A stretch of DNA of 64,000 bases from Chryseobacterium sp. KACC 21268 (GTDB taxonomy: Bacteria; Bacteroidota; Bacteroidia; Flavobacteriales; Weeksellaceae). Positions 60,997-64,000 of this stretch are shown piece after piece. The notes beneath the pieces were generated by a model. The model worked only from the letters and a program-made list of their open reading frames with translations. It ran no database searches and was not told the DNA's origin. Location: positions 1,674,001-1,738,000 of the forward strand of contig CP117875.1 of the NCBI GenBank assembly GCA_028736075.1, in the 5' to 3' direction. Position 1 is the stretch's first letter. Every line of letters begins with the position of its first letter. The position numbers and the translations under genes are program-made.

Positions 60997-62580
60997 ATGC
61001 ACAGTCTTTTACCTTTTCTACTGGCGATGGTCGCCGTCATAGTTCTTCTGAATATGTTTGCGGCCAAACTGAAAATTGCTTATCCAATCTTACTGGTTGT
61101 TGGAGGTCTTTTTATAAGTTTCATTCCAGGGTTGCCAGTTATTAAAATTGATCCGGATCTTATCTTTTTCATATTTCTTCCGCCATTGTTGTTTGAGGCT
61201 GCATGGACTATTTCTTTTAAGGAAATGAAGAAATGGTGGCGAATCATTGGGAGTTTTGCATTTCTGGTCGTTTTTTTTACCGCATTATCCGTTGCCTTGA
61301 TTACGAATCATTTTATTCCAGGATTTACCATCGCTCTTGGATTTTTACTAGGAGGCATAGTTTCTCCACCAGATGCTGTGAGTACCGGAGCGATTACAAA
61401 ATTTGTTAAAATACCAAAATCAACTTCTACAATTTTGGAAGGAGAAAGTTTGCTGAATGATGCATCGTCACTTATCATTTTTCGTTTCGCACTGGTTGCG
61501 GTTGGGACGGGTCAATTTGTTTGGCAAGATGCTACGCTTAGTTTCTTTTGGATGGTCATTGGTGGGAGTCTAGTCGGGTTGATCCTCGGATATCTCTTTG
61601 TTCAGGCGCATAAATTACTGCCTACAGATGCGCCTTCTGATATTGCTTTGACAATCATAGAACCATATTTGATGTATTGGATTGCAGAACAATTGCATAG
61701 CTCGGGTGTTCTGGCGGTCGTTGTCGGTGGTCTTTTTATGTCTGCAAGACGGTTGAAGTTTCTCAATAGTACCAGTAGGATTCACGCATACAGCGTTTGG
61801 GAAAGTTTGATTTTTATTCTGAATGGCGTCGTTTTCTTGATCATTGGATTGGAACTTCCGGAAATTGTAACTGGACTGAGGGATGATCAAATTCCTTTGG
61901 AAACAGCTATTGGCTATGGTGTTTTGGTGACTGTGATTTTGATTGCTGCAAGAATGATTAGTTCCTATGCAGCATTGGTTGCAACTGTGATTTTCCGCCC
62001 GAGCGTAAAGCCTCACGCTTCGTCCAGAACGCGGCGATGGATGATGCCGCTGCTATTGGGTTGGACGGGAATGCGTGGTGTGGTCTCTCTTGCCGCGGCT
62101 CTTGCTATTCCTGTGACATTAAGCAATGGTGAAGCTTTTCCGCATAGAAATTTAATATTATTCATAACCTTTGTTGTGATTCTTCTGACGCTTCTGGTGC
62201 AAGGTCTCACTTTGCCCTTTATCATAAGAAGAACAGGCTTTTTTGATGGTATTTTTGATGAAGAAAATGAGCGTTCAACCAAACAGAAAATAAAAAAAGA
62301 ACTGAAACAGCATATGTATCAATTCTTAAAGTCCAAGTACGAAAACGAATTAAAAGATCACGCAGGATTAGAGATGTTCCTAAAACATTGGGAAGAACGT
62401 ACAAAAGCCACTGATGACAGTTGGATGAATGAGAAAACAAAAATAATTTTCGTAGAAATGCTCGAAATTCAACGTGAGTATCTTTCTGAGCTTAACAAAG
62501 ATCCGAAGGTAAATGAGGAAATTATTCGCCAACAATTATTCCAAATCGATCTGGAAGAGGAGCGCTTGAAAATGATTTAA
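60997..62580 (+). CDS. Na+/H+ antiporter of the CPA1 (NhaP/NHE) family
   Basis: 527 residues: 12 to 13 membrane helices (about 1-410) and a charged cytoplasmic tail of some 115 residues. The ion-site motif ESLLNDASSL (about 148-157) with the Asn-Asp pair is typical of CPA1 exchangers, as are SPPDAVSTGAI (about 126-136) and the late GMRGVVSLAAALAIP. It exports Na+ (or K+) for H+ and helps pH and salt control. It is followed after ten bases by a small membrane protein gene. Confidence 0.92.
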   Translation: MHSLLPFLLAMVAVIVLLNMFAAKLKIAYPILLVVGGLFISFIPGLPVIKIDPDLIFFIFLPPLLFEAAWTISFKEMKKWWRIIGSFAFLVVFFTALSVALITNHFIPGFTIALGFLLGGIVSPPDAVSTGAITKFVKIPKSTSTILEGESLLNDASSLIIFRFALVAVGTGQFVWQDATLSFFWMVIGGSLVGLILGYLFVQAHKLLPTDAPSDIALTIIEPYLMYWIAEQLHSSGVLAVVVGGLFMSARRLKFLNSTSRIHAYSVWESLIFILNGVVFLIIGLELPEIVTGLRDDQIPLETAIGYGVLVTVILIAARMISSYAALVATVIFRPSVKPHASSRTRRWMMPLLLGWTGMRGVVSLAAALAIPVTLSNGEAFPHRNLILFITFVVILLTLLVQGLTLPFIIRRTGFFDGIFDEENERSTKQKIKKELKQHMYQFLKSKYENELKDHAGLEMFLKHWEERTKATDDSWMNEKTKIIFVEMLEIQREYLSELNKDPKVNEEIIRQQLFQIDLEEERLKMI

Positions 62581-62590
62581 TTTTGGATAT

Positions 62591-63037
62591 ATGAAAAGCA
62601 TCAATCGGAATCAAATACTCAGTTTATCGAAGCGAATTCTTTTTGTTGCGTTAGTTGTTTTTGGTTCTACATTTCTGCAGATTTACTGGTCTATGGGACA
62701 GTTTGCGGATCAGATGTCAAGTGCGTGTCTGGAATGTTGGTTTGTAGAAGATGCTTTCTATATGTCAGTGATGACTTCTGTGTTTCTGGCAATTGTTTTT
62801 AATTTTCTGGAAATGGTGCAGAGTCGAGTTTTTAGAATTGTTGTTCAGTTTTTACTTCTGATCTCAGCTTGGTTTTTTTTGGACTATTCGATATTTGTAG
62901 AACGTGAGTCGTCTTGGAGTACTTATCATTTTAATGAAGAGCTGTATTATGTGGCTACACTTTCATTTTTATCCATATTGATTCTATCTTGTTTGAATAT
63001 TATGATAATTAATTATAAGTCTTTTCTTAAAATTTAG
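62591..63037 (+). CDS. Small four-helix membrane protein of unknown function
   Basis: 148 residues with four predicted membrane segments (about 14-33, 49-68, 77-97, 115-142) and a cysteine pair in SACLECWF. No family recognised. Only ten bases separate it from the antiporter gene, so they share a transcript; it might assist the antiporter, which is inference from position. It is the last gene supported in the window. Confidence 0.7.
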   Translation: MKSINRNQILSLSKRILFVALVVFGSTFLQIYWSMGQFADQMSSACLECWFVEDAFYMSVMTSVFLAIVFNFLEMVQSRVFRIVVQFLLLISAWFFLDYSIFVERESSWSTYHFNEELYYVATLSFLSILILSCLNIMIINYKSFLKI

Positions 63038-64000
63038 AATTCATATTTAAACAAAAAAGCGATTGAGATTTCTGTGCTTTTATACACATAAACAAAGAAC
63101 TGTCGAAATGCTTTAATTGAAGATTAATGGAGGGTTGATGTAAAATAATTAGTCAAATATTTATAACAGTTTCTTTAATTACAATGAACTATGCGAATGC
63201 ACTAGCAAGATATCCTTCTATGGCAATGTTGATATTGTAGCATTCAGCAATCTGTACTTGTAATACAAATAATTCAAAATTCTGTACTGATGTTTTCGAT
63301 GACGCCTAGACATCAAGTGTAAGTAATTTTTATTTAAGTTTGTTTTCTTAATAAACTATTCGGTTTACAATATTTAAAAGAATTTAAACTTTCTAATCAA
63401 TATTTGTTTTCAACCAATATTTTCTGCTTCAAACTAAAATAACGTTTAAATAAGTGTTTTTGAAGGGCTAAAGGAATTGGTGTCATCGGATAAAGTAGCT
63501 TATAAATCTGATTATTTAAGTGCCACACATTTGTGAAAAAATAGTAAATTTTACATTTTCATATTAATCTTAAATAATTTTAGGGCTTGTAACGTATTGA
63601 TAGTCATATGAGAGTATCTGTTGTGTATGTCGTTTTTTTGGTAGAGTAACCAATCGTGTATGCTGTTATTACTAAAATTAAGCTTCTGTATATACATTTG
63701 TGAAGACACTGAAACCAGATAGTCACAATTTAGACAGACCGATTTCTAATGAAAAAAATATTTCCAATTATTTCTTCTTTTTACTAGCTTTTCAATTTTT
63801 GATAATGCTGGTAATATAGTGGTTGACAATTCCACGCCTCAATTTTCTCTCCTAAATTTTGTGCGGAACTGGTGGTCAGTGAATGGATAATTGTTCAGGT
63901 TTTTTTTTGATCATTTTTACATTATCATATTTGTAAATATTGATTTAAAATAATGGTATATTATCAAATAAAATAACTTAAATGTAATTATTTAATAAAT
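63038..64000. other. 963-base AT-rich region without a supported gene
   Basis: No open frame of useful length with a start codon, no RNA gene or strong terminator was found. A 39-codon open stretch on the minus strand (63189-63305, reading ...LQVQIAECYNINIAIEGYLA...) has no start codon and an upstream in-frame stop. It could be the end of a decayed gene. The region is gene-poor compared with the rest of the window. Confidence 0.6.

Noticed and set aside
63189-63305. 39-codon protein-like open stretch on the minus strand
   Set aside because: No start codon and an in-frame stop just upstream; kept only as a possible gene remnant.

Overview
The window looks like chromosome of a Bacteroidota member of class Flavobacteriia, closest in style to Chryseobacterium and relatives (Weeksellaceae). 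The evidence is type IX secretion C-terminal sorting domains, a GLPGLI-family protein, the Bacteroidota promoter signature TAnnTTTG, low G+C, weak Shine-Dalgarno sites, and an arginine pathway built on acylated intermediates (argF' type). The genus is an inference. I saw no rRNA, tRNA, CRISPR array, transposase or prophage gene.

Layout. (1) 0.3-9.3 kb: an eight-gene arginine cluster, GNAT-argG-argC-argD-argF'-argB-argE'-argH, with a promoter and repeated operator-like boxes in front; most of its spacers are filled with recurring repeats. A convergent Lrp/AsnC regulator follows. (2) 10-15.5 kb: pyrB, carA and carB. pyrB is preceded by a 24-codon leader reading frame, a U-rich stretch and an intrinsic terminator, which is the layout of an attenuator. 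carAB supplies carbamoyl phosphate both to PyrB and to the arginine transcarbamylase next door. (3) 15.5-34 kb: mixed small units: Crp-like regulator plus DinB protein, a two-winged-helix methyltransferase, Ada, two T9SS cargo proteins, a HipA-like/DUF3037 pair, nitronate monooxygenase, PnuC, an amino-acid permease, a BNR-repeat protein, a GLPGLI pair and a HAD phosphatase. (4) 34.8-44.7 kb: the most unusual part, a one-strand run of eight intact genes: three ATP-grasp ligases (one with circularly permuted motif order), a GCS2 carboxylate-amine ligase, a class I glutamine amidotransferase, two alpha/beta-hydrolase esterases and an M17 aminopeptidase. It looks like an uncharacterised ribosome-independent pathway that makes and trims a peptide-like or amide compound. 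A former SH3-domain gene split by one in-frame TAA lies inside it. (5) 44.9-63 kb: GH43-type glycosidase, bestrophin, thioesterase, dnaA, LMW phosphatase, dicarboxylate symporter, RsmI-like methylase, AI-2E-type permease, an eRF1-domain-like small protein, MutS2 without Smr, a YceI-barrel-YceI operon and a Na+/H+ antiporter. The last 963 bases contain no gene I can support.

A second theme is repeats. At least four families of short palindromic or word-like extragenic elements recur between genes: a GGGCAGC...GGGCTGC element (six copies plus a relative), a GTCATTCCGTAGGAATC hairpin, a CTTTGCG-word spacer before five arg genes, and a double hairpin at 22.1 kb with complementary loops. All positions and motifs were read by eye; no search was run.
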